Shown here piece by piece: positions 23,982 through 35,125 of a stretch of DNA of 64,000 bases. The stretch lies in contig NC_081411.1 of assembly GCF_030272615.1 (NCBI RefSeq), forward strand, positions 156,202,971-156,266,970, read 5' to 3'. Under the pieces are notes generated by a model. It had not been told where the DNA came from. It was given only the letters and a program-made list of their open reading frames with translations, and made no database searches. The DNA is from Cryptomeria japonica (Eukaryota > Streptophyta > Pinopsida > Cupressales > Cupressaceae). The position numbers and the translations under genes were made by a program. Position 1 is the stretch's first letter; each line of letters opens with the position of its first letter.

Positions 23982-24275
23982 ATCTCCTCCTTTGGCATTG
24001 ATGGCAACACAAGATGGAAAAACCATCAAAGTGCCAAAACAGAAATGCCGAAAACCAAAAACTAACAATCTCCCAAAGAGATCATTCACTAGAAACAAAA
24101 AATACATAATATCATCTCACTCCAAAGTAATAATCTCTCCCCCTAGGAATAATATGTGATATCCATGTGTTTTTCCATATCAATCTCTCCCCCTTTGACA
24201 TCAAATGCCAAAGCAATACAAAACCAGATACAAAATACCAATTTATTCAATATATCAACTACTCCCCCTGAGAAG
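23982..24275 (-). promoter_or_regulatory. multiple polypurine tracts before the 3' LTR
   Basis: On - the tract next to the LTR reads GCCAAAGGAGGAGATT (about 23983-23999). Further GGGGGAGA-type tracts lie at about 24134-24146, 24186-24198 and 24259-24272 (on + they appear as CTCTCCCCCT, CTCTCCCCCTTTG and CTCCCCCTGAG). Repeated polypurine tracts in this position are a known feature of the Sirevirus genus. Confidence 0.6.
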
Positions 24276-24347
24276 TAGCTCTCCTCATCAAAGATGGAAA
24301 AAATATTTCTCTATTAATTTTGTCAGTTGATGACAAACATCAACTGT

Positions 24348-27300
24348 CTAAGTCTCTACCGGTGGGGGTAGGACTCCAAGTGGCTCTCTGAGATACTCAA
24401 AAGTTTCTTTAAGCAAAGACTTAGTAAAGATATCCACAATCGGCTCTTTAGTATTCACATAAACCAATTTCACTTCTTTTGCTTCAACATTCTCTTTTAG
24501 AAAGTTCAGTTTGATAGAAACATGTTTAGTTTTAGAGTGAAGTACTGGGTTCTTTGATATATCAGTTGCTACTGTATTGTCACAGTAAATAGTTATAGGT
24601 TTCTTGAAATTTACCTTTACGTCCTTCAACATTTGCTTGATCCATAATACCTATGTATAGTTGGTTGCTGCTGCAACATATTCTAATTCTATTGTTGATA
24701 AACTTGTACAACTTTATTTCTTGCTCAACCATGAAATTAGTCCGCTACCAAGAAAAAATGCTCTGTCGGTGGTTCTTTTTCTGTCATCCACATCTCCTGC
24801 CTAATTAGCATTTGTGTATGCATATAAGTCAAAATTTTCATCTCTACGATACCATACATCAAGATTTGTAGTGCCCTGTAGGTATCAGAAAATCCTTTTT
24901 ACTGCTGATTCATGATTTTCTTTAGGATTACTCTGAAATCTTGAAACAATACATACTGCATTCATAATATCAGGTCTTGTTTGTGTCAAATACAGTAAAC
25001 CTCCTACCATAGACTTGTATCTAGTTGGATTAACAGGTGTAGATTCATCCTTCAAAGATAATTTATCATTTGTAGTCATAGGTGTGCTTACCGATTTACA
25101 ATTCTCCATGCCAAATTTCTTAAGTAATTCCTTCAAGTACTTAGATTGACATAGGAATATACCTTTATCAGTCTACAAAATATGCAATCCTAGAAATAAT
25201 TTTATCTCTCCAATCATAGACATTTCAAATTCTTGTTGCATTTTGTTAGAAAAGTCTTTACACAAACCATCTTCTCCTCTAAAGATTATATCATCAACAA
25301 AAACTTCAATAACCAAGATGCCATCATTAGTTACTATGTAATATAGATTGTTGTCTGCATTACCTTTTGTGTAACCAAGCTTTAAAAGATATTTGTAAAA
25401 TCTTGCATACCAAGCTCTAGGAGCTTGTTTCATTCCATATAAAGCTTTCCTTAACCTGCAAACCATGTCTTTGTTATCTGTCAAATAAAATCCATCAAGT
25501 TGCTCAATGTAAACTTCTTCTTCAAGATCTCCATTAAAAAATGCACATTTAACATCCATTTGATACACTTTATAGTTCTTGTGTGCTGCAAAAGCCAATA
25601 AAAGTCTTACTACCTCAATTCTAGCTACCAGTGCAAAGGTTTCATTGTAATCAATTCCATCTTTCTGAGAATATCCCTTACACACCAATCTTTCTTTTTT
25701 TCTTATTACCATGCCATCTTCATTAAGTTTATTTCTAAAAACCCATTTAGTTCCAATTACATTTTTACCTTCAGGCTGGGAAACTAATGACCAAGTGTTA
25801 TTCCTTTCAATTTGTTCCAATTCATCTTCCATTGCTTTAATCCAATATTTATCTTCACATGCCTCATTAATTGATGTAGGTTCAATTTGAGAAATGAGAC
25901 ATACCTCCTCATTTTCCAATCTTCCTCTAGTCATAACTCCTTGAAATTTGTTTCCAATTATCCGATCTTCAGAATAATTCAATCTTACATACTGGGGTGT
26001 TTTTACTTGTCATTGTTCTTCAGTGACTGTTGATTCTCCAGATGATGCCGGTGTAACTAGATCATCATTCTATACCGATGTATTCATAATAGGTTCATTT
26101 TTTATTATCTCAATTGCTGGTTTAGAGTCTGTGTACCTTGAATTTCCTCTAAACTGTTCATCAATCTTCACATTTGCACTCTCAACAATTTTCTGCAATC
26201 TCTTGTTAAAACATCTATATGCCTTGCTCTTAGATGAATAACCAAGAAATATTCCTTCATCACTTCTAGGATCAAATTTTCCAATATACTCATCTCTTCT
26301 AATATAACATTTACTTCCAAATATTCTAAAATGTTTAAGAGTAGGAGTATTACCAAACCATAGTTCAGGTGGGGTCTTATTGGTTTCTCCTCTGATGTGA
26401 ACTTTGTTGAATGTATAAACAACTGTATTGACCGCTTCTCTCCAGTATTTATGAGGTAGATTTGCTTCTGATATCATACTTCTGGTTGCATCCAAGATAG
26501 TTCTATTTTTTCTTTCCACAACTCTATTCTACTGGGGTGCTGACAATTGTCTTATGATCCCATTCAATTGAGAGAATGTATTAAATTCCTTAGATGTGAA
26601 TTCACCTCCTTCATCTAATCTCAAACATTTTATTTTCTTTCTGATTTCATTTTCTACCATCACCTTGAATAGTTTGAATTTCCCAAATGCTTCAGATTTT
26701 TCTCTGAGAAAAGTAACCCAACACATTCTAGCATGGTCATCAATGATTAGCATAAAGTATCTATCTCCTTGTATACTTCTAGTTCTTGTTGGACCACATA
26801 AATCAGTATGAATTAAATCAAGAACATTGTTAGATTTCTTTGGAATACTATTGAAAGATTCTCTAACTTGCTTTCCAAATTGACATTCCTTACATACTGG
26901 ATTGTGAGGTTTACCAATCTTAGGTAGATCTCTAACTACCTTAGTAGCACTGATTTTCACAATGCAATCAAAATTTACATGACAAAGTCTTTTATGCCAT
27001 AACCAACTTTCATCAATATGTGCAATCAAACATGCTTTCTCATTTTTGTTCAAATGAAAGATATTACCTCTAGTCTAATTACCGGTTGCAATTTCCAAAC
27101 CAGTTCTGTTCAAGATTTTGCATTTACCATTCTTGAATTGTAGCTGAAATCCTTTCTCAACTAATTGACCAACACTCAAAAGATTATGCTTCAAACCTTC
27201 AACATAGTACACATTATTAGTACCGTGCTTACCATCAAAAGATATAGTGCCTTTTCCTTTGATCAAACAAGCTTTATCATCTCCAAATCTTACTAGACCT

Positions 27301-27480
27301 CCATTGTAATCCTGAACAGTTAAGAATTTACTCTTATCTCTAGGCATATGATGGGAACATCCTGAATCAATAATCCATTCATCCTTATCTTCAACTCTAG
27401 CTACTAGGGCCTGCTCTACCGGTTCAACAGTAGGTGCCGGTTGATCTTCTATTATAGCAACAAAAGGTCATCCATTGTTT
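24348..27480 (-). pseudogene. pol of the Sirevirus-like copia element (protease, integrase, RT, RNase H)
   Basis: Reading on -: protease with WIIDSGCSHHM (27350-27400) and GTISFDGKHG; pre-integrase with WHKRLCHVNF and VCKECQFGKQ; integrase core with LIHTDLCGP (first Asp), RLDEGGEFTS (second Asp) and VVERKNRTIL (Glu), about 26480-26810; RT with WVFRNKLNEDG, YQMDVKCAFFNG and VFVDDIIF, about 25180-25800; then RNase H ending in IVDIFTKSL and a stop at 24348. Nonsense codons split it at about 27075, 26529, 26070, 25173 and 24885, and inside the RNase H. Most are TAG, TAA or TGA one transition from Gln, Arg or Trp codons. All catalytic motifs except parts of RNase H are still legible. Confidence 0.92.
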
Positions 27481-27525
27481 GCTAGATCCTCATCAGAATC
27501 ATCAGTAACTCCTTCATCAGAATCA

Positions 27526-28508
27526 TCAGTAACAAGATTTGTCTCTATTCTTCTTGAATTTGTATTTTTGATAGTCAAGATTAGGCTTATATGTTCTTTT
27601 AGCTTCTTCTCTTAATCTTGCATGTCTATCAGGACATCTAGATGCCATATGACCAATCTTATTGCAGTTAAAACATTTAAAGTGTTCTTTACCTTCATAC
27701 TTACCTCCAATTGGACCTTTATGCATTTTCCTTGCAAATAGTGCTTCAAGTTCTTCAAGTTCTTCATTTTCTCTCCTGCTTTCTTCAAGTTCTCTTGCAT
27801 AGAAGACTTTCCAATCAAATTTATCATGTGACATGATGATGCTATTGCAGTTGATGATGATGATTTAAAAGCTAGATCTATCTTGATAGTAGTAACATGA
27901 CCGAATGCCTCAAGCTCAAAAGATGAAAGTTTTCCAACGAAAGTGTCTCTAGATACTGATGCAATAAGAATTGTTCTTAGTTCATTTATAGTAGTAACTT
28001 TCATTTTATATGCCAATGGAAAATCTCTTAAAACTTTAGAAACAATCTCATCTTCACTTAAGGTTCCTCCATAACATTGTATACCTAAAACAATTTCATT
28101 TACTCTTTCCATAAAAGAAAGAATTCTTTCATCTTCTTCCATTTTCAGACTTTCATACCTAACCTTAAATCATTCAAGTTTTGCAATTTTAACTATGGAA
28201 TCTCCTTCATTCAATGTTTCCAGTTTGTTCCAAATAGCTTTAGTAGTAGATCTATCTGACAATCCCATGACTTGCTGATTTGACAATGCGCTCAAAAGTG
28301 CTTCTCTTGCTTTGCAATCATTTTCCTCATCCTTAGCCAAGTTAGGTGGATTAGGTTGACCTTGAGTAGGATTAGTATAGCCATTCTTTGTAACATCCTA
28401 TATATCCTTTCCAATGCAATTCAAGCATGTCTCCATCCTGATCTTCCATATGCCATAGTTAGTTCCATCAAGTTTCGAACCGTCCTTCCTAAAATAGTTG
28501 GTAGACAT
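27526..28508 (-). pseudogene. gag of the Sirevirus-like copia element
   Basis: The likely start is ATG at 28508, 57 bp after the LTR end. The N-terminus (LDGTNYGIWKIRMETCL) is the usual copia gag opening, followed by a UBN2-type gag domain (DEENDCKAREALLSALS, MEEDERILSFMERVNEIV). A frameshift near 27840 moves to the frame with the zinc knuckle CFNCNKIGHMASRCP (C-x2-C-x4-H-x4-C, about 27645-27690) and a basic tail. Stops occur near 28397 and 28168. Gag would coat the element RNA. Confidence 0.88.
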
Positions 28509-28548
28509 TGGAACTCCTCAAGCTGTTAAACTTCTGCAAAAAGAGGAC

Positions 28549-28565
28549 TAGGCTCTGATATCAAT
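28549..28565 (-). promoter_or_regulatory. primer binding site of the Sirevirus-like copia element
   Basis: On - the LTR end CCTAACA is followed by ATTGATATCAGAGCC, close to TGGTATCAGAGC, the complement of initiator-Met tRNA. Confidence 0.75.
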
Positions 28566-29630
28566 TGTTAGGTCCCAGAGACAACTGAGAGGGGGGGGGG
28601 GGTGAATCAGTTGTCCAATAAATTCAACCAAAACTAAATTAACCCAAACTTAATGCTTAATACTGGTAAACTAAACTTTATGTCGGTAAATAGTTTTAAC
28701 AGTTAATTGTAATAGCAGTAAAGATTAATGCATGAAATAGAAAGACAATAACATCAACAACACATAACACTAGTATTTGTACGTGGAAACCCTGTAAGGG
28801 GAAAAACCACGATGGGAAGCCTTACCCACAATCAAATGATACTACTGCAGATAGTATGTGTTTACAATATGGATTCTGCACATGCAGAAAGGGCAACTGC
28901 CTAGAGCTCACTGCTCAATCACAAAATGAGAGTCACACTGACTACAATTGGATGATTAAATCCAATGATAATGTACTACAAAAAATAGCATCTTCATATG
29001 ATGGATTCAGTACCGGTGTAGTTCACAAAACCCTCCTTCAACCTTCAAATGATGTCTGCGTGTATAGCTCAGTTTATTTTTGCATATACTCTATTACAAT
29101 CCTTTTCACGTTCACAATCCCATTCCTATATACGATCTTGTAAATAAGATCTTACATATATACTATAACCTAAGAGCAATTGAATAGGTCGGCTCACTAA
29201 AAGATATTACAATAAAATCAATTACAAATAAATCAATATCCGATGCATGATGTTGGCTCAATGCATTTACAATAATAATAAATCATCTCCATAACATGCC
29301 GTGCTAATCTAAAATAGATAAGTCTGTTGGTGTATATCCTGGACCTATTTGCTGATAACAGACAATATGGAAACCCGAATAAACAAATAGACAAATCGCC
29401 AAAACCAAGTGATCAAATAATGTCTTCGACATAACCAAGTATTTTCCAAGTCATTCCAAGCATCGGTGAACAATATAATCTACCGGTGAACCAAATAACA
29501 GTGTTATGCATAAGTCTCTGTCTTGCCAGTGAACATAACCAAAATCTCCAAGTGTTGATAAGTGTTGAGAAGTAATGACAGGTGTTGACATCAATGACAA
29601 AACCATATCAACATATCCAAAATACCAACA
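28566..29630 (-). repeat. 5' LTR of the Sirevirus-like copia element
   Basis: 1,065 bp, TG...CA, paired with 22981-23981. On - it starts TGTTGGTATTTTGGATATG and ends in a C run plus TCTGGGACCTAACA, like many plant copia LTRs. Confidence 0.9.
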
Positions 29631-30007
29631 ACTTGCTTTACTCTTTTATGCAATCACTTGTGTTCATGAGATGGCAATTTTCAAGAATGATACTAGTTGT
29701 TGAGACATTTTGATATCAAGGTCTCTTCAGCTAGCTGACTTGAGGTCTTGTTTTTGGTCTTTGGATTTTGGGTTTTGGGTTTTGTGTGCCTTTGCCTTTG
29801 TTTTTCTTTTTGTCTTTTTGTCTCCCATCTTGTTTTGTGTGCCCTTGCATATGTTTGAGTGAGTTAAGATCATAAGATTGGGGGATTAGTTCCTCAAAAT
29901 TAGTGATATCTTATACTCCTTGCAATTTTGCTTCACATTCCTCATCTTCTTATACTTTATGGTGAAAATTTGTGTAAGCTCATACTCCCACTAAAGTGGG
30001 GGCTAAA
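29631..30007 (+). other. 3' end of the LARD-like interior, with polypurine tract
   Basis: No gene is seen. The stretch is T/G-rich (TTTTGGGTTTTGTGTG words at about 29765). It has a purine-like GATTGGGGGATTAG at about 29876 and ends in AAAGTGGGGGCTAAA (29993-30007), the expected polypurine tract before the LTR at 30008. Confidence 0.65.
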
Positions 30008-31173
30008 TTTAGCATCCTAAAATTGCACCCCTTGCAATTTTGACCGTATTTTGGGCCTTGGCCCCTCACCTTAATGGTCTCATCCCCATGCTTGATTGGA
30101 ACCCATTTATGCCTCCCTTATGCAACCAAGCTTCATATTTGCATCTTGTAACTTGCATATCCCCTTGTTCTTGGCATAAATTAGGGTAGGACCAGGGTGC
30201 CACAGCCTGGTCCTCCCTAATCAGGACCTATTTTGGCCCCTAGGCCTTATCTCAAATTTGAATGAGAAACAACTCTCTACGTTGGCTCATGTCATAATAT
30301 TAGTCAATTCATCCTACTCAAAATTATGTAAGGAGGTAGTCCCCTCTCATTTGGGATAACACAAAATAAGGCAATCAGGTGGAGAAGGCAAGGTGACTAT
30401 ATCAAGCAATCAAGCATTCATCATTAAGCATTCTTCAAGGCTGCATATTCTTCATCCATCCATTAGAGCATAATTACATCATCCATTTGCAAGTATGTGT
30501 TTGTGTTAGGGTTTTGTAATGTTCATGCCATTTCATACAACATATGTGATTACATCTAAGAAGCAAAGCATCATCATCATCTATTACAGATATGAAGGTA
30601 TACCTTTCCATCATTTATTTCAAACATTTATAGTATTTTATTCAAGGTTGATTCCAAACTGGGGTTTGACTTAGGAAAATCCCTATTCCCAACCCCTTTC
30701 TCCCTCTTTTTATGTGTAGAAAGTAGGTGCACAGTTGTACCTCTAAAATTAAGCTTATTTATAGAGACAAAAAAACTCTTTTCGACATGCAGAAAGTTCA
30801 GAACATCAAGAGGGTGGGCATCCTGGTCCGAACACACGGTCTCTGTTACTTTTGCAAGATTTTGCAGAGCAGCTCTGAATCATCTCAAACACCCCAAATC
30901 TAGGTGCACGACAAAATCCTAAATCTATAGCTCACTGCTTCTGCTTATTTTGTCTTCAATTCCAACAATCTACTTATTTTAACAATTCAACTTACAAAAG
31001 AGGAAAACCCAAATTAACCAAATCTACTCAATATTTAGCCCTTGTCTCATTTAGGATTGGATCTAGTGGATTCATCTCCTCTTTTGAATGTAAAGTCCTT
31101 CAAGTGAAAATTAGCTTAGTGATTTCCCCTTTCCATGAGGTGAATTTTCTAAGCTCCAATTTTCCACTTTACA
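30008..31173 (+). repeat. 3' LTR of the LARD-like element
   Basis: 1,166 bp, paired with 17311-18465. It starts TTTAGCATCC, where the 5' copy has TGTAGCATCC, so the TG end is mutated here. It ends CACTTTACA at 31173, where the copia integrase frame resumes. Confidence 0.85.
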
Positions 31174-33611
31174 ATCGATTCAAAAGATTTAAAGAAATTA
31201 TTGAGTTACAGACTAGAAAGAAAATAAAATGTTTGAGGATTGGTAATGGTGGTGATTTTCTTCTTAAATAATTTTGATAGATTCAGTAAGATTGTGGCAT
31301 TAATATATATAAGATGACAAATTCATTTATTCTTCACAACGTAATGTAGTTGTAGAAAGAACAAATAGGACACTAATGGAGAAGGCTAGGAGTATGTTTA
31401 GTGGCGCTGGTCTCGAACAAATGTTATGGGATTAAGCTATTTCCACTACTTGCTACCTAATTAATAGGTCTACTACATCAACTCTTGATGATAAAATGCC
31501 TATAGAGGAATGGATAGGTCATATGAATTCATTGAGACATGAAGCAGATTTTTTGGTTGTGAGACATATGCACATGTTCCAAAGGAGAAGTGAACAAAGT
31601 TGGCTCAGAACAAGGTTGTGAAATGTATCTTCATTAGATATAGTTATAGTGTGAAAGGATACAATCTTTAGGACCCTATTGCACATAAGGTAACATATTG
31701 TAGAAGTGTTATTTTTAAAGAAACTAAGCCTTCTTATATTACGTTGTAGCAAAAAAAAACTAAACAAAAAGATGCAATTCAATTTCCTTTTAGACTTGAA
31801 AATATTGAATCGAGACCCCTAGCAAGAAGTCAAGGAGAGCTAATCTAGCTCTGAATTTTTAGTAGGGGATGAAGAACCTCTAACTCTACTTGTTCAAAGG
31901 TCTACATGATATATACAACCACCTAAAAGGTATTCACTTGATTATTAGAGATGTATTTTTGCTTTGAATACTAACATGGATGAATCTAGATTCATTGAAG
32001 AGGTACTAGGCATGGATGATGCAAAATCCTAGTAATCACTATGGATGAAGAAACAATAACTTTGAAAAATAATGATACATGGCCCATCTTGTACCATTGC
32101 TTGAAGGATGAAAATATATTGGTTGCAAATGAGTGTTCAACAAAAAGTTTGGTTTATCTATGGAGGTATCTAAAAGTATAAAGCAAGGTTGGTTGTGAAA
32201 GGCTACTCCTAGGTTGAAGGTGTTGATTATGGTGAAATATTTTCTCCTAAAATGACAACCATTAGAATTTTATTTCTATTATCACTACTTATTATTTAAA
32301 GGTTGAGAAAATAGATGCAAAAATTGTTTTCCTTCATGGTGATTTGGAGGAGGATATTTATATGACATAGCAACAGCACTACATGGTAAAAGGTACAAAA
32401 GTAATTTGTCTTGTAAATTGAAGAAATATTTGTATAACCTCAAACATAATCTTGTACTATAAATTTGATACATATGTGTTAAGTTTGGGATTTGAGAATT
32501 CTAAATCAGATCACTATACTTATTATAAATGTGATGATGATAATGATTTCCTATACATTGCATTAAAGTTGATTATATGTTATTCATTGGTAAAGGGAAA
32601 TGCATGACTTAAAAAATGAAGTCCTACCTTGCTTTTGAATTTAAAATGAAAGATCTTGGTGTAGATAAATAAATTCTTAGGATATAAATTATAAGAGATA
32701 GAGTGAATACAAATCTATGGCTAGGCCAAAGTATGTATGTGAATTTAATTTTACAATGATTTAACACACAAGATTGTAGACCATTATGTGTTACATTTAT
32801 AGTTGGAATTATGAACTTTTCTATTTTAGGTTGTCCTACATCCCCAACAAAGATGGAAGACATGATTAGAGTACCTTACCAAAGTGTAGTTGGAAGTTTG
32901 GTGTGTGATATGGTCTACACTAGACAAGACATTTCCCAATTCATGAGAGTTCTTTCTAGGTATATGTCTAATCCTTGTAGAGTTCATTGGGATGTAGTTA
33001 AAAGAGTCTTCAAATATTTGAAGGGTACCTCATAGTATTCTTTGTGTTATTGTGATAATTTCATAGGAGACAAGATCTCCATTAATATTCATGGTTATGT
33101 GGATTTAGACAAGGTAGGTGATGTTGATAGAAGAAGATCCACCAATGCTTATGTGTTTACTTAATTTGTTGGTGCAATCTAGATGAGTAAGCGACAGACT
33201 CTAGTTGCTTTGTCCACTACTAAAGTAGAGTATATGTCAACTAATCATGCTTGTAAAGAAGCCATTTGGCTTTAGAGACAATGTTAACATATTGGAATAA
33301 GACATGGCATAATGAAATTTAATTTTGATATTTAACTACAATCTACTTAGCTAAGAACCTAACATTTAATGCTAGGAACAACCACATTGATGTTCAATTT
33401 CATTTTATTAGAGATGTGGTTGAGGATGGTAGGGTGAATCTATTTAAGGTAGAGACTTTGATGAATTTTGTAAATTATTTAACTAAGGGTGTGAGCATAG
33501 AGAAGTTTAGATGGTGTTCAAAATATATGGGCCTCTCAATCCCTATCAGTTAAAACATGATGTTGGTACCCCTCTTGTTGCTCTTTGTAAGGTGTATGAC
33601 AAGTGGGAGAT
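31174..33611 (+). pseudogene. right half of the decayed copia polyprotein (integrase end, RT, RNase H)
   Basis: It resumes the reading interrupted at 17310. Integrase continues with RKKIKCLRIGNGGDF (second Asp replaced by Asn) and VVERTNRTLMEKARSM (Glu retained). RT traces lie at about 32040-32700 (KARLVVKGYS, FEFKMKDLGVD). The best piece, 32811-33035, reads PYQSVVGSLVCDMVYTRQDI and HWDVVKRVFKYLKG. RNase H follows with SKRQTLVALSTTKVEYMS near 33190-33230. A tract AAGTGGGAGAT at about 33600-33611 looks like the polypurine tract, so the 3' LTR should start near 33612, but no partner LTR is in the window. The many stops and indels make it the oldest layer of the nest. Confidence 0.85.
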
Positions 33612-35125
33612 AGGTTAGGAAAATGGCATATTAACCTTGATATAATCAAAGTTGTACTATTGATAAATGGGTGTAGGGGGTGTAAGGGGGGTTACGTTCC
33701 TTGTGGGGTCTAGGGAAGATGGCACCTCTGGTAAGGGGTCTGAGGGCTGTGTACCTCAACAAGGTGATAGGACCTAAAATTATGTCTCTCAAAATTTGGT
33801 CGTCCAGGTTTTATTTTGCCCTTGGTCAAGAAATTAGGGTTTAGGGCTATAAGGGTTGTGTCTTTTATGATTAAAAGTGGTTTGAAAGTGATTTTTTGGT
33901 CCATGTTATATTGTGCCATTACCTTTTTCTCACTTAACACTGAGGATTTTACTTTTGTTCACGGGGCCATTTTCATTTTTTAAGTATTTAGTGGTGACTG
34001 ACCGGTTCGTGAAATATGCTATTCGTAAGTCATCCGTATGAAATTTTGTATAACCGGTCCCCTTATAAATATTTATGGCCACGCTTATTCTTTCCTAAGT
34101 CTCGCAAATACTAAATACTCCGACCGTCTATTAAAGAAAGGATAAATCCAACGGCTAGCACTTCCCCACAATCAGAGATGTGAGGATTTTAATGACCGTT
34201 ACATTGCGAGATTGTGCCACGTGTCATTAGCGGAAACCGGTAGGGTTAGCAACATAACTTGTCAAAACCTTTGAAGTATCGGTTCGTAGGTGGTAAAGGT
34301 CAGTCTACTAATAATCCCATAAATTTGCATGTGCTCAAAATGAATGAGGATGTTTTATCCTGAGGTAAAAGGTACTCAAATTTTAAGTCCTGAAGGAGTC
34401 AATGGGAAGTATGGTAGTTGATAAATATTGAACATATCGGATGGCCCTTGTATTCCCGCAATGGAAGTTGCAAGGTGGTTACGGACCGTGGCATCGCGGG
34501 ATGATGCCACTTGTCTCAAATTGGCCAGAAAGACCTACTGTGGGGCCGCTAACAGAGTTTGAGAGAAAGAGGAGGTGTTGCTAATGTGTCACAATTTTTT
34601 GGGGCCAATAGTATAGATAAAAGACCAAGTGATGAGTCAATAAGGAGATGATCATTGGATTGGCCAGCTAGAAGGATGATCGATGACTAGTTTTCAAACT
34701 TCTTAATTACAAAGCTAGGAGCCATTTTTTCACTTGCACGAATATTAATGGTGGATGAGACATTTGTGTCCTTTCTCAAACTATAATTAAAATACTCTTA
34801 AAGGTTTTGCATTCACAAAAATTTTCATAGAAATTCTAGAGAATTTTCTTCTACTAAAGGAGACTGAAACGACCCTCTGTGACATGAAATTGTCATTTCT
34901 AGTGAAAATCAAAAGCAGTAAGTTTATCTGAGCTCTCCATATGTTCTTGAAAAAAATTAATATTATAAATTGTGAAAGATTACAAAAGGAAAGCTAAATT
35001 TGATCTAGGGTTAAGATACTAGACAGGAAATAGTGAAATATGTTTGAATTACTTTGGAAAGTTTAAAAAAAACTCGTGAGAAGTCCTAGACTTGGAAATA
35101 TAGTAAAAATCCCTAGTTGTAGAAA
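33612..35125 (+). other. gene-free stretch left of family member A: copia LTR remnant and promoter-like sequence
   Basis: The first few hundred bases after the copia polypurine tract are probably its LTR remnant. A TATA-like TATAAAT lies at 34064-34070. At about 34118-34165 stands GACCGTCTATTAAAGAAAGG followed by CCAACGGCTAGCAC, which resembles the ACCGTTGGATGA...CAACGGCTAG units found upstream of the homologous ORF B (48330-49400). This may be the promoter region of ORF A. No other gene is seen. Confidence 0.45.

Larger units (their letters stand above)
22981..29630 (-). mobile_element. Sirevirus-like Ty1/copia retrotransposon on the minus strand
   Basis: Direct repeats at 22981-23981 and 28566-29630 are LTRs: on + both start TGTTAGGTCC and end ATACCAACA. 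The flanks are GCTTG and ACTTG, a 5-bp target duplication with one transition. Between them, on -, lie gag, protease, integrase, RT and RNase H in copia order, a primer site complementary to initiator-Met tRNA (TTGATATCAGAGCC) next to the right LTR, and several polypurine tracts before the left LTR. The frame is broken by about a dozen nonsense codons and a few frameshifts. It sits inside the LARD-like element, so it is the youngest of that three-level nest. Confidence 0.92.
17311..31173 (+). mobile_element. 13.9-kb LTR retrotransposon with little coding capacity (LARD-like), inserted in a copia integrase
   Basis: Two direct repeats, 17311-18465 and 30008-31173, share long stretches (for example ATGCAACCAAGCTT and TAAGCTCCAATTTT) and bound the element. 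The 5' copy starts TGTAGCATCC and both end TTTACA. A purine tract (AAAGTGGGGGCTAAA) precedes the right LTR and TGGTGAATCC follows the left one. Flanks are GTTGA and ATCGA, matching at 3 of 5 positions, with both differences transitions. Inside are only a broken G-patch/zinc-motif ORF near 20.1-20.9 kb, degenerate repeats, and a nested copia element. No RT is seen, so it depended on another element. Removing the nested 6.65 kb leaves about 7.2 kb. Confidence 0.85.
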
